Notes under the pieces: model-generated | The model's database searches: none | What the model was told of the DNA's origin: nothing | Seen by the model: the letters and a program-made list of their open reading frames with translations, nothing else | Program-made: the position numbers and the translations under genes | Shown: piece by piece, positions 22,368-35,884 of the stretch | Layout of the letters: the number at the start of each line of letters is the position of its first letter | Numbering within the stretch: the first letter of the stretch is position 1 | Source of the DNA: Eriocheir sinensis | Taxonomy: Eukaryota; Arthropoda; Malacostraca; Decapoda; Varunidae | Direction of reading: 5' to 3' | Assembly (NCBI RefSeq): GCF_024679095.1 | Contig: NC_066549.1 | Coordinates: 11,465,802-11,529,801 of the forward strand | Length of the DNA stretch: 64,000 bases

Positions 22368-22440
22368 CCTACCACCACCATAAAAAAATCACCACCACCA
22401 CCACCCTCAACACCACCACTATCACCATCACCAGGATAAT
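22368..22440. repeat. (ACC)n-rich trinucleotide stretch
   Basis: Imperfect CCA/ATC trinucleotides; one extra ATCACC unit in A2. Confidence 0.88.
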
Positions 22441-23560
22441 TCACAATCCCAGGCTAGATAGTCCACCGCGCCCGCCGGTAAAATGGAACCTAAGCTTGGA
22501 AGTTTTAAGCTTGTGCACACACTCCATCGCTGGTGAGAAAGACGAACCTGTCTTTGGAACAGTCGTCCTTTCATTGTATTTCCTCCTTACTATACGACTT
22601 AAAACTTTCACAGCAAGGGAGTTTCAAGACACCTCGAACCACCGTTGCCAGGTTGTCGTACTCAGACCCGCGTATTTACTGGTTTTTGACCCATAACTGT
22701 TGCCAAGAAGCACCAATAATTAGACATTTAAACGATAGCCATATATGAAGGAAGTTATTTGGGTGATGAAAGCAGTTTTTGGGTCGGAAATCGGCAAACA
22801 TAAGCGGCAGAGTACGACAATCTGGCAACGTTACCTCGAACTATATTTGACCATGTTTCCTCTGTTCTCTTTAAGACGAAGCCGCGTCTTTCAGGCGTTT
22901 TTTGATGTTCTGGGGCTGGCCTGTCTCCTGTTCCGTGAGAATAAAAATAAAAAGTCGGTAACTAATGTAACTTTCCCATCAAGGGCTTCGTGGCGTCTCC
23001 GCAGCACCAAGGCCAACACTGCACCGCGGGGATGGACAGAATATATAACCCTAACGCCTCATAGCGCAGACAATTAACCTCAGTCTTTAAAAGAGAGAAG
23101 CTTCCTCCCCCTCCGCGAGCAAATGCCTGCCTACATAATGGTAATGATCTCTGGACCCTCTGCGGAAGCCAGACTGAAGCAAACACTTTTTTCCGCCAAG
23201 TTTAATTAACGTCCGTCAAGATGGGATGGGATGCCGCGCTCTTTATCATCACTATTTATTTTTCATCTGCTCCATGGAAGCCGTCAGGCAGAGCTTTTGC
23301 CAGCCCGGGCTACCTGAGGGGGGCTACTGCACGTCGGGGAGGGAAAAGCGTTGCACTGAGGAGAAAGGAGAGGCAGCGGTCGAAAGGGCTGGCAATACTA
23401 TACTCTCATTCTGGTACGAGGGAAAATAAGCGTGAAGAGAACTCGGAACAAACAAGATATCTGCATGATGATAAGGGAGAGGAAATGAATGCTAAACGTC
23501 TCAGGAGGAAGGTAGAACAGCACCCGGAGGAACTGGGTATGCTATTTTCTACTTGTAAGA
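22441..23560. other. Unannotated stretch
   Basis: Open frames of about 110-160 residues (22745-23077 and 23221-23577) are nearly identical in both copies, but I recognise no family. They include non-ATG starts and lack gene context. I do not call genes here. Confidence 0.45.
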
Positions 23561-23565
23561 GTTCT

Positions 23566-24957
23566 TCAAAAGCGTAAAGAGGAGTGTGAGCTGAGTTGAC
23601 AGAGGATCACAAGTGAGAGGGGAAGAGAAAGAGAACGCGAGAGACTGGTGCTAAACGCCATGAGCAAGGAAGAGCAGCAGGAGGTTGGGTTACCTATATA
23701 CGAAGGGCATTCTTGAGACAGTAGGAAAGCGCAAAGCATAGTGTGAGCAACGTGGGGCCTGGATACCAACGAGGAAAAGGAAGAAGCCCACTCAGGAGGA
23801 AGTGAATGAGTACGTCCCTGGGAAAAAGAGCGAACTATGGAAAGCCAGTCGGTAGATAAAGAGCGTAAAGACGAGTATGAGCAAAGTTGATAGTGGATGA
23901 CGACAGATGAGAGGAAGATGCTTAAATGGGAAGAAGTTAACAAATGCCACGAGAATGAAAGGGAAGCCGACGAAGAGACCGACTTTGCTACTTAATTAAG
24001 TGCTTGAGAGGAAGTTTATATATGAGTGTGACAAAGTGGGCATTGGCTAAAAAGGAAGAGGCGAAATCCCACTAAGGAGAATATGACGTATAGGGATCAG
24101 TACTAAACGCCTTGAAAAAGAAAGGGCAGCGACCGGAAGATGTTTACATGGGAGAAAGTCACAGCAAATATTTTCAAAGGCACAAAGGAATTTAATCGGG
24201 TTTTCATGATTGTTTTTCATATTCGTGGTATAGAAGCCTTGTCAAACTATCACTAGGCTCATAAAATTATCTATGGAAATACCCATGAACTCTGTGAAAG
24301 CCTTATCAAATGAAGGTGTGTAATAGCGGTATTTTCAAACGCTACTGCTTCCCACAACAATTATCTCTACAGGCCAAAGAAAGAGCTAAAATGCGTTCTC
24401 ATGAGTATTTTTTGGAGCCCATCGTACAGAAGCCTTATTAAACTCCTACGAGGGTAAAAAAAAATGCCCCTGGAAAGCCTCACAACTCTTACGAAAGCCA
24501 TGTCAAATGTGTGTGCTTGGGTGCCGAATGTTTAATAATATGGCCCTTAAAGCCACGAAATGGTTGAGAATAGGCTCTGAGTCAGTGGAGAGGAAGCGCA
24601 AAGAAGAGTGTGGGCAAGGTGGGATGAGGAAAACCGTCCCACTAAGAAAGAGACGAACACGAGGGAGGAAGCCTTATCAAATGAAGGTGTGTAAGCCCCG
24701 AAATTATTGAGAATAGGCTCTGAGTTAATGGAGAGGAAGCGTCAAGAAGAGTGTGGGCAAGGTGGGATGAGGAAAACCCTCCCACTAAGAAAGAGGCGAA
24801 CACGAGGGAGGAAGCCTTATTAAATGAAGGTGTGTAAGCCACGAAATGATTGAGAATAGGCTCTGAGTTAATGGAGAGGAAGCGTCAAGAAGAGTGTGGG
24901 CAAGGTGGGATGAGGAAAACCCTCCCACTAAGAAAGAGGCGAACACGAGGGAGAGGT
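23566..24957 (+). repeat. Old and young tandem array, ~143 bp period
   Basis: The right end has three units of about 143 bp starting at 24556, 24699 and 24842 (key words GAGAATAGGCTCTGAGT and AAACCCTCCCACTAAGAAAG). To the left, degenerate relatives recur about every 135-160 bp with AAAGCGTAAAG-GAGTGTGAGC-type words (about 23566, 23724, 23859, 24020). A2 has five young units, so the locus is a VNTR. Words like GAAAGCCTTATCAAATG also occur at 24240-24310 and 36190. Confidence 0.85.
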
Positions 24958-25299
24958 ACTGAACGCCCTCCCTGCCTGCGAGGAACCGTCAACAAAGCAG
25001 CTTCAGCGTTGAATAGCTGCGGGTATAAAATTGTTATCCAAATATTATGCAAACTTAAAATTTTCTCAAATGACGCCTCAATACGGTTAATGAATTTCTA
25101 CTTTGCACACTAAATCTGAAAATAAAACTTCTCTCGGCCAAAGTTACCAGCGTCGTATATTATGCATGAATGTTAATTTTTTTCCGCTCGTTTCTCTGGC
25201 AATTCACAATGACTGAATCGGCTCCTCGGCGGGCTGACGAGGCCTTGCCCTGCCTGGCTCCTGCTCTAAATATTTAATTATGTGCTTTCACTCGATTCT

Positions 25300-26460
25300 T
25301 GTTCATTAAGAGACTCGGTAAATAAGGACACGTTAAGAAACACAGACCGAGAAAGAAAAAAAAATCAGTTTCGCTAAAATTGAAATAATTTGTCATTCGC
25401 CAACCAGTTTTGCATTCCCTTCCGCATGTCTCACTGCTCTTGTGCTGCTCTGCTATACTCCGATAAAAGATTTCACGACCATGGACACACTAAGGAACGG
25501 AAAGGAAAACTGAAGTATGTTTCGTTAATATTACAATAAGTTATAATTCAAATCCCACTTCTGTAGCCTCTGCGACATCTTTTAATATCTGATTTACTCT
25601 TTTACTAAATTACTGTTCACATGAAGACTACGTTACCATGAACTCGTAAAGAAACACAGGCCAAGGAAAAGGTAGTCTCGCTAATATCAAAATAAGTTAT
25701 CAGTTGTCCCCCACCCACCCCCCATCCTCACTTCCGCCTCCCTCACTTGTTCTTTCACCATATTATTCTCCATTAAAGACTATGCAAAGAGAAACTTATT
25801 AAGAAACAGAATAATAAGAAATCGGCGTTGCTCGAAAGTAGGAGTAAGTTGTCATTTGTCTCCCTCCACCACTTAAGCTTCGTTCGTCGCGCGTTCCAAC
25901 TTTTTCTATATGGCCAATTTCTCTTTCAAAAATATAATATGAGTAAAAGAAAAAATAAGTTTCCTCAACAACAAAGCATTATGTCCTTTGCCTCCCTGCT
26001 GCCCTTTTGCCTCTTTTTTACCTTGTCTGTTTTTGTTTAGTTCTTTCACTAAATTCTTCATCAAGTTTCCTTAACATCAAAGTATTATGTCATTTGCCTC
26101 CCTTCTGTCCTTTTGCCTCCTTTTTACCTTGTCTGTTTTAGTTTTGTTCTTTCACTAAATTCTTCTTCCCTCCAAGCTACATAAATACGAACACGTTATG
26201 AAGTGCACAACACGAAACAAAAGAAGCTTAGTCAAAATTAAATCATCCTTACATTTCACTTCAAGCGCACATTATGCTTTTTCGACATGTCTATTTTTCT
26301 TCAGCTCTTTTTTCCGGAATTCTCGTCCACTAAGACTAGGGAAACATGAACACTAATACACATAAGAGGGAGTTCTGTTTAAATCAAAATAACTTGTCAA
26401 TTGCCTTCTACTTCTGCTTCCTTCTCCACCTAATGCATATTGTAGTGTGCCTCCCACGTC
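25300..26460 (+). repeat. Degenerate tandem array, roughly 145-170 bp period
   Basis: Recurring themes are CATTAAGACTA, AACACGTTAAGAAACACAG, CTAAAATCAAAATAAGTTGTCATTTGCC and a CTTTCACTAAATTCTTC-type end. Best-matching starts are near 25306, 25477, 25620, 25771, 26179 and 26329. Inside it, 25958-26056 and 26062-26168 form a clear direct duplication of about 104 bp (GCATTATGTC and TTTGCCTCCCT words). No coding function is visible. Confidence 0.75.
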
Positions 26461-26800
26461 TGCCTCACAGCCACCGCCACGCCCGTAACTTTGTGGAGCT
26501 TAGACACAAAAGACTACAATGTTGTGAAGAACACTTACCTCGTCATGGCGCCACGCCCTCCCACACAAGGCTTGTCTGTAACGCAAAAATAAGTAAAATA
26601 AATATACTGCAAAGACAGACCATTTAAACGTAATGGAATAACAGTACAATAATGTAAGTACTAATAGCAAACTGATATATGATAAAATAAGTAATAGAGG
26701 AAGAGTAAAATCATAGATATAATAAAAGCAATAAAATATTAGAACAATATAAAAACAGAATAATAATAACAACAAAAGTATCATGATAGTCAACTCCAGA

Positions 26801-26808
26801 CACACACA

Positions 26809-26879
<71 letters not shown>
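26801..26879. repeat. (CA)n microsatellite
   Basis: CA array with one CATA interruption. Confidence 0.96.
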
Positions 26880-26883
<4 letters not shown>

Positions 26884-28299
26884 TTGGTTATGAGTCTAAA
26901 TTGGTAAACTTTGCGGGTATAACATGAAAGGGCAACAAAGGTTCAATGTGACTGTATAAAACTCATTTTTCCCCTTGAGCTCAGGCGATACCTAGACAGC
27001 AACAAACATAGACACGCCACACAAAGTTAACTGCTTGGAATACAAAAAAAGCTTGACCTTGTGAATTTGGAAACCGCACAGTTCATATTATATCTAAGCA
27101 TAAGAAATACAGTATACACACGAATGCTGTCTGACAAGTTCCTTTAATATTAGTGTCTTAGCTGTGTATTCCTTAACGTCTACTAAGTCATTCTTCACTG
27201 ATACGCTCTTCAAACAATTAAAATTCCTCCACTAATATTATGGGAAGGTTAAATCAAAGTCCGATATCAGATTTGTATTACTGATGATTCATAATTGCGA
27301 GAAGATGAAGCAGGTCATTTGATTTTCCTCTCCATCGATACTGACGATATATTTCAACATCGGATTTATTTCACGAATGAATTATGATTGCAGATGAGGC
27401 AGCGAGATGAATGGTTCTCGTGATATTTCCTAGTGTCGCGCTTTCCCACACTTCCTGTCTCATTACATTGTCCGACCTCGACCACTCGTGTGACAACTCC
27501 ACCTGTTGCCGGAAGGGGAGCTGCCGGGGCTGCGCAGAAGCTGCCAAGTTAGAGGTAGAAGAGAAGAAAGGAGAAGGGAGGATTGGGTGATGACGAACCG
27601 AACGATATCAATTGAGGGAAAGATCAGACAATAAAGGGGAAAGGCGACAAAAAAAGGTGAAGGTTTGTTTAGGGAGAAGACGAAATATAGTATTAGACAA
27701 AGGAAACATATCAGGAAAAGATAAATTAATTTGATGTAAGATTAAATGAGTTAAATAAGAGCCAACCGAAGACGAAATTGACAAAATCAGACGAAGAAAA
27801 GATTGAAGGAAGATCAAGAGTCGAAATAAGATGAAACAGAGGCGAAGAAGAGATTAGATGAAGGAGTCCAGGAATCCGAGGGAAGGGTTAAGGGGAAGGG
27901 GAGTATGTCTGTTAAAACGAGAGGAAAGACTGAAGATCGTCGTGAGTTTCTGAAAGTTACGTTTGGAGATGAAAGAGTGCCGACAAATGTCATCAGAGCG
28001 AATTGTTTGGGTACACTCGTGTCTTCTGAGAAAAAAAAAAGAAAAAAAAAAGATTCCCTTAAGCAAACGAGATAAAACTGAAAGGTACCGATTTTCATTC
28101 ATGGGCAACATCTGGAACAATATTGGGAGGGTGGCATGCTGACGTGACACCCGTTTATTGCTTCATTACAGATAAAAGTTACACGTACCTGTTGGCCGGC
28201 ATATGACATTTGGTCCTTGCCGCGTCAATTATCGTGTACATATGCAGCGACAATGTTTCCGGTGAAAATGTCCGCCAATTAGATATTAACGAAGTCCCA
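26880..28299. other. Unannotated; purine-rich at 27540-28070
   Basis: No gene or element with clear ends was recognised. From 27540 the plus strand is purine-biased with GAAGA-type words, which explains the Leu/Ser-rich minus frames. Confidence 0.45.
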
Positions 28300-28583
28300 G
28301 CAACTAGTGTGAGTGTGAGTGTGAGGGCGGAAGGGCGGCGGGGAGCGTGCGCGGCGGCCAGAGGCAGGTCGGGCCAGCCTCGTGGCGGCGGAGGGCGGCA
28401 GTCGTGGCCTCTCGAGAGGTAACGTTGGTTGTTGTGTGTCGCTTCGGCCGCGTCGCTACTTTGTCGCTCATCACAACACTGACGGTGGCAGTCACGGTGG
28501 GGCGGTGCTCGGCGCGGGGCGAGGACGCCACAGCGACGCGCTACGCCTGGTGAGTGGCTGATATATAGTCATCATTTATCATC
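28300..28583 (+). other. GC-rich module M2
   Basis: A near-identical relative of M1 with the same start CAACTAGTGTGAGTGTGAG and the same edge CCTG|GTGAGTGGCTG at 28549/28550. Sequence similarity to M1 ends soon after CATTTATCAT on the right and at GTCCCA-CAACTAG on the left, so the module is a bounded repeat of about 285 bp. M1 and M2 are 22.4 kb apart in A1. Confidence 0.6.
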
Positions 28584-28859
28584 ATCCTTTTCATCATCAT
28601 AATCATCATGGTTCTTCAAAGTTCAGTCCTCGTCTCAATGTTGTGTCGCGGCTAACTACTCACGCTGTCGTCAATTTTTTTACAAATCGATGACTGACGA
28701 TGACTATCACAAAGTATTAACGCTTCACACTGGCCAAAGGCTGCACATGACGGGTCTCGGCCCGTGGGAGCAATGCTGGAAATGAAACGGGGTCGTAGAA
28801 AGAAAACTTTGAAGAACAATGACCAGCATCGTCATCAATAACCACCCCGTTTGCTGAAC

Positions 28860-28965
28860 CTTTCATTGACTAAATACTTATCATCACCATTGGTATTGTC
28901 ATCATTATCACTATCATCACCATCGTCACCATTACCATCACCATCATCACCATCATCATCATGGT
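28860..28965. repeat. (CAT)n-type trinucleotide repeat
   Basis: Imperfect ATC/ACC trinucleotides giving Met/Ile/Val-rich minus frames. Confidence 0.88.
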
Positions 28966-29044
28966 CATTTTAATAATAATTGTAGTGTTTGCCGTAAAGC
29001 AATAATTGGTAATGACGACGCCAGATGTTGTAACTGATCTCCTG

Positions 29045-29907
<863 letters not shown>

Positions 29908-30062
29908 AATCACCACGGCCTGATCACGAGTTGGACTCACAATCCCCACCAAGCACCCTCCCGATTGGAGAAAGGTTAATTAGTCGAACTCTGGGTACTG
30001 CCAGGACTTCACACACCACACACCCCATCCCCCTTGCTCAATGGGGGACAGTAACCACTTCG
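29908..30062 (-). mobile_element. SINE-B fragment, inverted
   Basis: Read on minus it matches the 3' part of SINE-B at 17265-17522: CCCCATTGAGCAAGGGGGATG, GGTGTGTGAAGTCCTGGCAG and GGCCGTGGTGATTCT. The tRNA-like head is absent; a (GT)n array lies where it would be. The tail side borders a GA array. Confidence 0.75.
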
Positions 30063-30063
30063 T

Positions 30064-30073
30064 ATGTGTGTGT

Positions 30074-30150
<77 letters not shown>
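30064..30150. repeat. (GT)n microsatellite
   Basis: GT array with two single interruptions. Confidence 0.95.
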
Positions 30151-30700
30151 CCCAAACAGACTGATTCAAGAACAGGAGTTGGAAGACAAATATGAAGATG
30201 ATTTGATAGCAACACGTGACTTTAATTGAAACATTTTTTGACTCGATTAATTGAAGAACTCCTTACTCAGGATCATTACATAAAATAAGTTCAACAGAAA
30301 GAAGCAAATTTACCGTGGCGTTACATTTTACGAAGGAGCTTACGAAACTTTCATTATGCTAAAATATATTGCAACTGATGGAACAGCTGTCGGAGAACTT
30401 AAAACTCTTGATCTTATAAATGTTAAATATCTGTGTTGAGAAAGGGAGGGATTCCTATCTGGCACAATAAGCATTTCGATATTTGTTGTTAGAATAAGTA
30501 CGAAAGCACAAACTTCGCAAAAGAAAGAAAAATGATCAGATTAGTGGCTCATAGTTCTCGCAAAATAAATAACACTACTTCAGTTTATTGTTTTTCGATG
30601 CGTCTGTTGTAAAAAAAATGTTATTGGCGCACTTAACAGTTCATTCTTTGTACCCGAAACAAATATAATGAACAATTTTCTATACTGATATTTTTCACAT
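30151..30700. other. Unannotated stretch
   Basis: AT-rich; nothing recognised. Confidence 0.5.
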
Positions 30701-31150
30701 TTTTTTCCAGAGCATTTTACTGCCTGGGTTTCTCTGGCATTTTGTTCGGGCCTTTCTTTCCCGGACAATCGTTATTTGGGCATTTTTCCAAGGCATTTTG
30801 TAAGGGCATTTCTTTTTTGGGTATTTTGTCGTTGGCGCATTTCTTTACCGAGCATTTTATAGTTTGGTTATCTATTTCCGGACAATTTATCTAGGCCATT
30901 TTTTTCCTGAGACACTGTTTAGTCTGGCGTTATCTTTTTCTCAATTACTTTTTTGTTTTCTCTTTTCATTTTAGGTGTTATTTTCTTAATAATTTTGTTT
31001 CGTCATTTTTTTTCTTGGGCAGTTTTCCCACAAATACTTTTTCCACCTGGCATTTTTCATCGGATTTCTATTTGGATATTTTTTTCTGGCTTTTCATTTT
31101 CAGCCATTCTAGCATTTCCTTTTTTCTTTTACATTTTTTACACTTTAATC
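30700..31150 (+). repeat. Degenerate GGCATTTT-type repeat
   Basis: T-rich DNA with recurring GGGCATTTTT, GAGCATTTTA, GGCATTTTGT and CCGGACAAT words spaced about 20-30 bp. It looks like an ancient short-period tandem array. The 83-residue hydrophobic frame at 30953-31204 follows from T-richness. Confidence 0.55.
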
Positions 31151-31210
31151 TGCTTCATTTACCGTAATGAAAACTTTGCACAAGTTGTTGCCGACAAGAG
31201 GTGAGGAATG

Positions 31211-31577
31211 AAAGACAAAAACTTAAGAATTACAAGTATTAGCCATAAAACGACTCCCTGACCTTCATCTTCAACAATAAAAGACAAAAACTTTAAGCAC
31301 AAAAATAAAGTATAGACTCCCTAATTTTCAAATCTTCAAGAGATCAACAAAGAGAACAAAAAACTTTAGACCTACAAATAAGACACATAAAAGACTCACA
31401 GGCCTTCAGAGACAAAAAGCTTTGTCCGTACAAAATTAAGAACGAGAAAAAAAACTCTCGGACGTTTAAATGATCAACATAATGACAAAAACTTTAACCA
31501 TACAAATATAAGAAACAAAAGACTCCCTGACTTCCAAATGTTCAACAAAAAGGACAAAAAATTAAAAAATACAAATT
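31211..31577 (+). repeat. ~70 bp minisatellite, about five units
   Basis: Each unit begins GACAAAAACTTTAA, passes TACAAATATAAG and AAAGACTCCCTGAC, and ends TTCAACAAAAAG. Starts lie near 31213, 31281, 31357, 31412, 31485 and 31554 (partial). Units differ by many small changes. Confidence 0.8.
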
Positions 31578-31579
31578 GT

Positions 31580-31855
31580 GTCAGCGTGCCCGGCTATCAC
31601 TCCGCGGGGCCGGGTTCGAATCCCGGTTCGGGCAGTCGGCGTGCAGACTACCCAGCTGTTCATCCTCCCTGTCGGGCTGGTCGATAAATGGGTACCTGGG
31701 GAAACCTGGCGAAGGTAAACTGTGGCAATAACGGATTTCACATTGGCCCGTATCCCGGGGTAATTGGTTGTTACCTACTACAAGCTCAAAGGCCAACGGC
31801 TCGGAGATGAGCACCGCAACCACGCGCAGCTATAGAGTATGCACCCACCTTTACC
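31580..31855 (+). mobile_element. tRNA-derived SINE-D
   Basis: A perfect B-box, GGTTCGAATCC (31613-31623), lies in CGGGGCCGGGTTCGAATCCC. The A-box side is degraded (TGCCCGGCTATCACTCC). The body CTGTCGGGCTGGTCGATAAA and GGGTACCTGGGGAAACC to GCACCCACC is a typical tRNA-derived SINE layout. It directly follows the 70 bp minisatellite. Single copy in the window. Confidence 0.72.
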
Positions 31856-32070
31856 TTAACCTCGGCTTTAAATGCTTAACGCAACTTTATAAACCATAAA
31901 TTTTATCCCCTCACCGTCGTTTTTTCCAGTTATATATAAATGGACAAAAAAGAAAAACACGTCGACAGATAAAAATACATGGTAGGGCGGCTAATCACAC
32001 TGACGTGATAGCTTGATGTATAAATAAAAACCCACACTGGCAGACGATAGAGTTATATTTTTAACCAAAC

Positions 32071-32177
32071 AGTTTCGGTGGACACTGCCACCATCTTCAG
32101 TGGTGTAAAGGAAGAGTAGAAGTCTACTTCTACTCTTCCTTTACACCACTGAAATGGTAACGTACACCGAAACAAAT
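32071..32177. repeat. Foldback with perfect 28 bp palindrome
   Basis: Arms 32096-32123 and 32126-32153 are exact reverse complements with a 2 base centre. Weaker pairing extends outward (GTTTCGGTG on the left, CACCGAAAC on the right). On minus, CTGAAGA is followed by a GGTGG/CCACC stem and GAAAC, which resembles a hammerhead ribozyme core or the ends of Penelope-like elements. The stem has one extra base compared with a canonical hammerhead, so this is a resemblance only. Confidence 0.6.
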
Positions 32178-32705
<528 letters not shown>

Positions 32706-32916
32706 AACGTTATAATTATATAATCTCTGCTTGGCTGTGCAGGACGCAAGTGTTCCATGGTGTAGGAAGGGTGAATATGGTGCGGCCTGGCGCCTGTTGC
32801 CGAGGTCCCTTAGGCGGCAACGTCTCATGAGCCTCGTTGCCAAGTGAAATGGAAGTTTTACAGAGTAGTAGTGTCTTTCCCTCAAATCCGAAGTCATTCA
32901 TAACATCATGCAGTCG

Positions 32917-33231
<315 letters not shown>

Positions 33232-33232
<1 letters not shown>

Positions 33233-33780
33233 CATACATACATAGATTCCTACATATATGCAGAAAGATAGACGGACAGACACACAAACAGACACATACA
33301 GAAGTATAGACAAAGACACTGAATACACAATAATAATGGAACCCTAGACGGCCAAGGAGGCAGACGGGTCGACATCTTCCTCGAGGAGCAGCATCACATA
33401 CGCCAATTAAACAGACGACAGAGCAAACAACAAACAACTGGGCAGCCCTCTAGGAAAGATAAAACGCTTTGGTACACAACTATACGGAGCAGACGTACCG
33501 TGTGTCTGCAAATCAAAACATCAAAAGTAACTATTACAATGGTTAGGGTCATCATCTGCGCTCCAAATATGTTGTTTACGGAGCATGTTTTCTTCTTCAA
33601 ACCAGACATTCATAAACACCAATATGTTCCCTTTACAAATCCCTGGTGTTTTGTGATATTATACTTTTACGAAACACGTACATAATTTTTTCACACTTCT
33701 GGAAATCCTTTCGTTCCTAAACACGATAAGAGAGTAGTGAAAAATGTTTCAAATGTTCAAACTTACGACTGGAATACGAA
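33232..33780. other. Unannotated stretch
   Basis: Nothing recognised; short frames only. Confidence 0.5.
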
Positions 33781-33784
33781 TGTG

Positions 33785-34190
33785 TGGGACGGAACAAGCG
33801 TGAGGACCAAATATTTAGACTTATATCCCTCAGCACAACCAAGAATGAGACAGTTTAGATTGGAACTCAAACTCCTGAGCAGAGCCAAAGGCGTGGAAGT
33901 TGAAATCTGAGCTTAATAACTCCCTCAGCACGAGAAGACGCGAGGTTCTTCATAATTTAACTAAAATCCCTTAGCAGGGGCAGAAGCGTGGAGCTGAAGT
34001 GTGGATCTTACTTCCTTTTGCAGATTCGGGACGTAGAACTGAAGGTTTTAACTACGATTGAAACTAGATCCCTGGTCAGGAGCAGGACCGTGGAGCTTAA
34101 GACTGGGACAGGAATGGACGGTACAGAACAGGAATGAGGAATTTAAGATTGGGACTAAATTTCCTGAGCAAGACAGGTGCGTGTGGTTAT
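33785..34190 (+). repeat. Very degenerate tandem repeat, about 60 bp period
   Basis: Recurring GCGTGGAGCTGAAG, GACTAAATCCCTGAGCAG and GAGCAGGA words. Unit identity is low, so it is probably an old array. No coding function is inferred. Confidence 0.5.
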
Positions 34191-34367
34191 GTGACACAGA
34201 GGTGGAGGCGCGCGAACTCTTTGTCGGCGGAGCAATAAAGAGCCTTTGTGCATGAATCTCCATCTCAAGTGACTCCTGCACCTGCTTCTTTGCTCCTCTG
34301 TCACTGTCCCTGATCACGTATCGTCGCTGCTCTGGGTAAGGCCTGTCACTGCTGTGGACTACGTCAC

Positions 34368-34811
34368 TATAGTATTTTCATTTGAAACTGGCCGGTAGGG
34401 TGTAGGCCTATGCGGGTCAGCCCCGCCTCACGTCTCTGCCACACACTCTAAAGACCTCTCGCTTCCTCTCATATGCCAGCTATTTACTACCTTTAAATGA
34501 ATTTAATCAAATAATTGGATAATAGGATAATAACAAAGGGTAATGGGATAATAGGATAATAACAAAGATTTTGTATAAATACCACGACACTTGACACCGT
34601 TGTATCCCAACGTGTCACGTGTCGTGGTATTTATACAAAATCTTTGTTATTATTCTAAAAACTAAACAATCTTAACACCATATGACCTTATTAGATTATC
34701 AAGGTAGTTAATAGCTGACATATATTATGAGAGGAAGCGAGAGGTCCTGAAATGTGGCAGAGATGTGAGGCTGGTACACCCCACCGGCTAGTTTTAAATG
34801 AAATTACTATA
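34368..34811. mobile_element. Foldback/MITE element with long inverted repeats
   Basis: The left end TATAGTATTTTCATTTGAAA is mirrored by the inverted right end TATAGTAATTTCATTTAAAA. Inverted similarity continues through GCCGGT-GGGTGTA, GCCTCAC-TCTCTGCCAC and GACCTCTCGCTTCCTCTCAT to the centre. The inner arms 34556-34590 and 34619-34653 match for 35 bp around a 28 base loop that also pairs partly. There is no coding capacity. Foldback elements and MITEs move with transposases supplied elsewhere. No target duplication could be fixed. Confidence 0.7.
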
Positions 34812-35884
34812 ACTCATTTTCGGCAACTTACGCGTCTAACTGCCAAACGAATATAAAAAAATCGCTTCTACTAACGATTAACATTAAACCTTGATTGCTA
34901 ATGAATATCGTAACCCAAAACGGGCCTATTAAAGCCTTAGTTATGATGCTGCGTGCTCGAGGGAACACTGAGGCATGACGCGGATAAGGTTCCAAAGGGA
35001 GACAACATCCAATATTATCAAAGCAGAGGTGCTGCGTCCTGCCGCGGCACCTTTACCACCTTTGCCACGGCGCGAGGCTGACAAAAAAGATACAAAATAA
35101 TGATCACAACAAGGAAGACAAAGGGAATAGGCAAAACGTCACTATATGTTTAATTCCCGAAGTGTATTGGTACTCCACTTTGAAAGAGTTTAAGTCAAAG
35201 AAAGTAGAAAAAAATAATCAGGAAATGGAAACTGTTTTGGGGTTTATCAGTGACAAGGATGAAAGAGTGATGGCACTGGTTAACTTTTACTTAAGTTCAA
35301 AAGGTTGTAAATATGATGTTTGATCTTTGCATATGAAAAGGCCTTAACAGCATTCCACAAATATACGCACTTCTATGAATAAGATAAAATGTGTACATGA
35401 ATATTCAGTACGACTCCTGCACTTATAAAAAAAAGATATCAATTTCAATTTCAAAGGAAGAGCTTCACACAGAAAAGAAATCGGAGGAAAACACAGCCGA
35501 TGAAAAAAAGGTAAATAAGTTAATCGGTATTTAAATTATTCATAAAGTTCGTGGCATAAAAAAAACGTAAAAGCGTTATGTATACATTCTCAGGAGTGGT
35601 AAATTTTATATATATATATATATGGGACTGATTGATTTTTCCTTTTTTAATGCAGAAAACGCAATTAAATAGTAGGTGAAATAAGAAAACAACAACACGA
35701 AAGAGTAATTAAAAAATATATATATACAGATGAAACAATGAAGCCATAACTAAGATCTTCAATAGCAGGCGTTACGTAACTTCATTTCTTTTACGCTTGA
35801 GCTGCCTCCTTTACTGTACAGAAAGAAAAATAAAGACCAACCCAAGGATCCACTTCATGAAAAAAGGTTATATTAGGATCAAGA
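34812..35884. other. Unannotated stretch
   Basis: AT-rich DNA with short AT runs (35607-35622). No gene or element recognised. Confidence 0.5.

Noticed and set aside
22745..23577. Two frames of 110-118 residues conserved in both copies
   Set aside because: Conservation only reflects the near-identity of A1 and A2, codon pattern is not convincing, and no family is recognised.
23566..23943. Ser/Leu-rich minus-strand ORF of 125 residues (also 57205-57588)
   Set aside because: It lies antisense to a purine-rich tandem array and varies with repeat indels between copies.
31580..31660. tRNA gene with perfect B-box
   Set aside because: The 5' half does not form D and anticodon arms, and the sequence continues into a SINE body.
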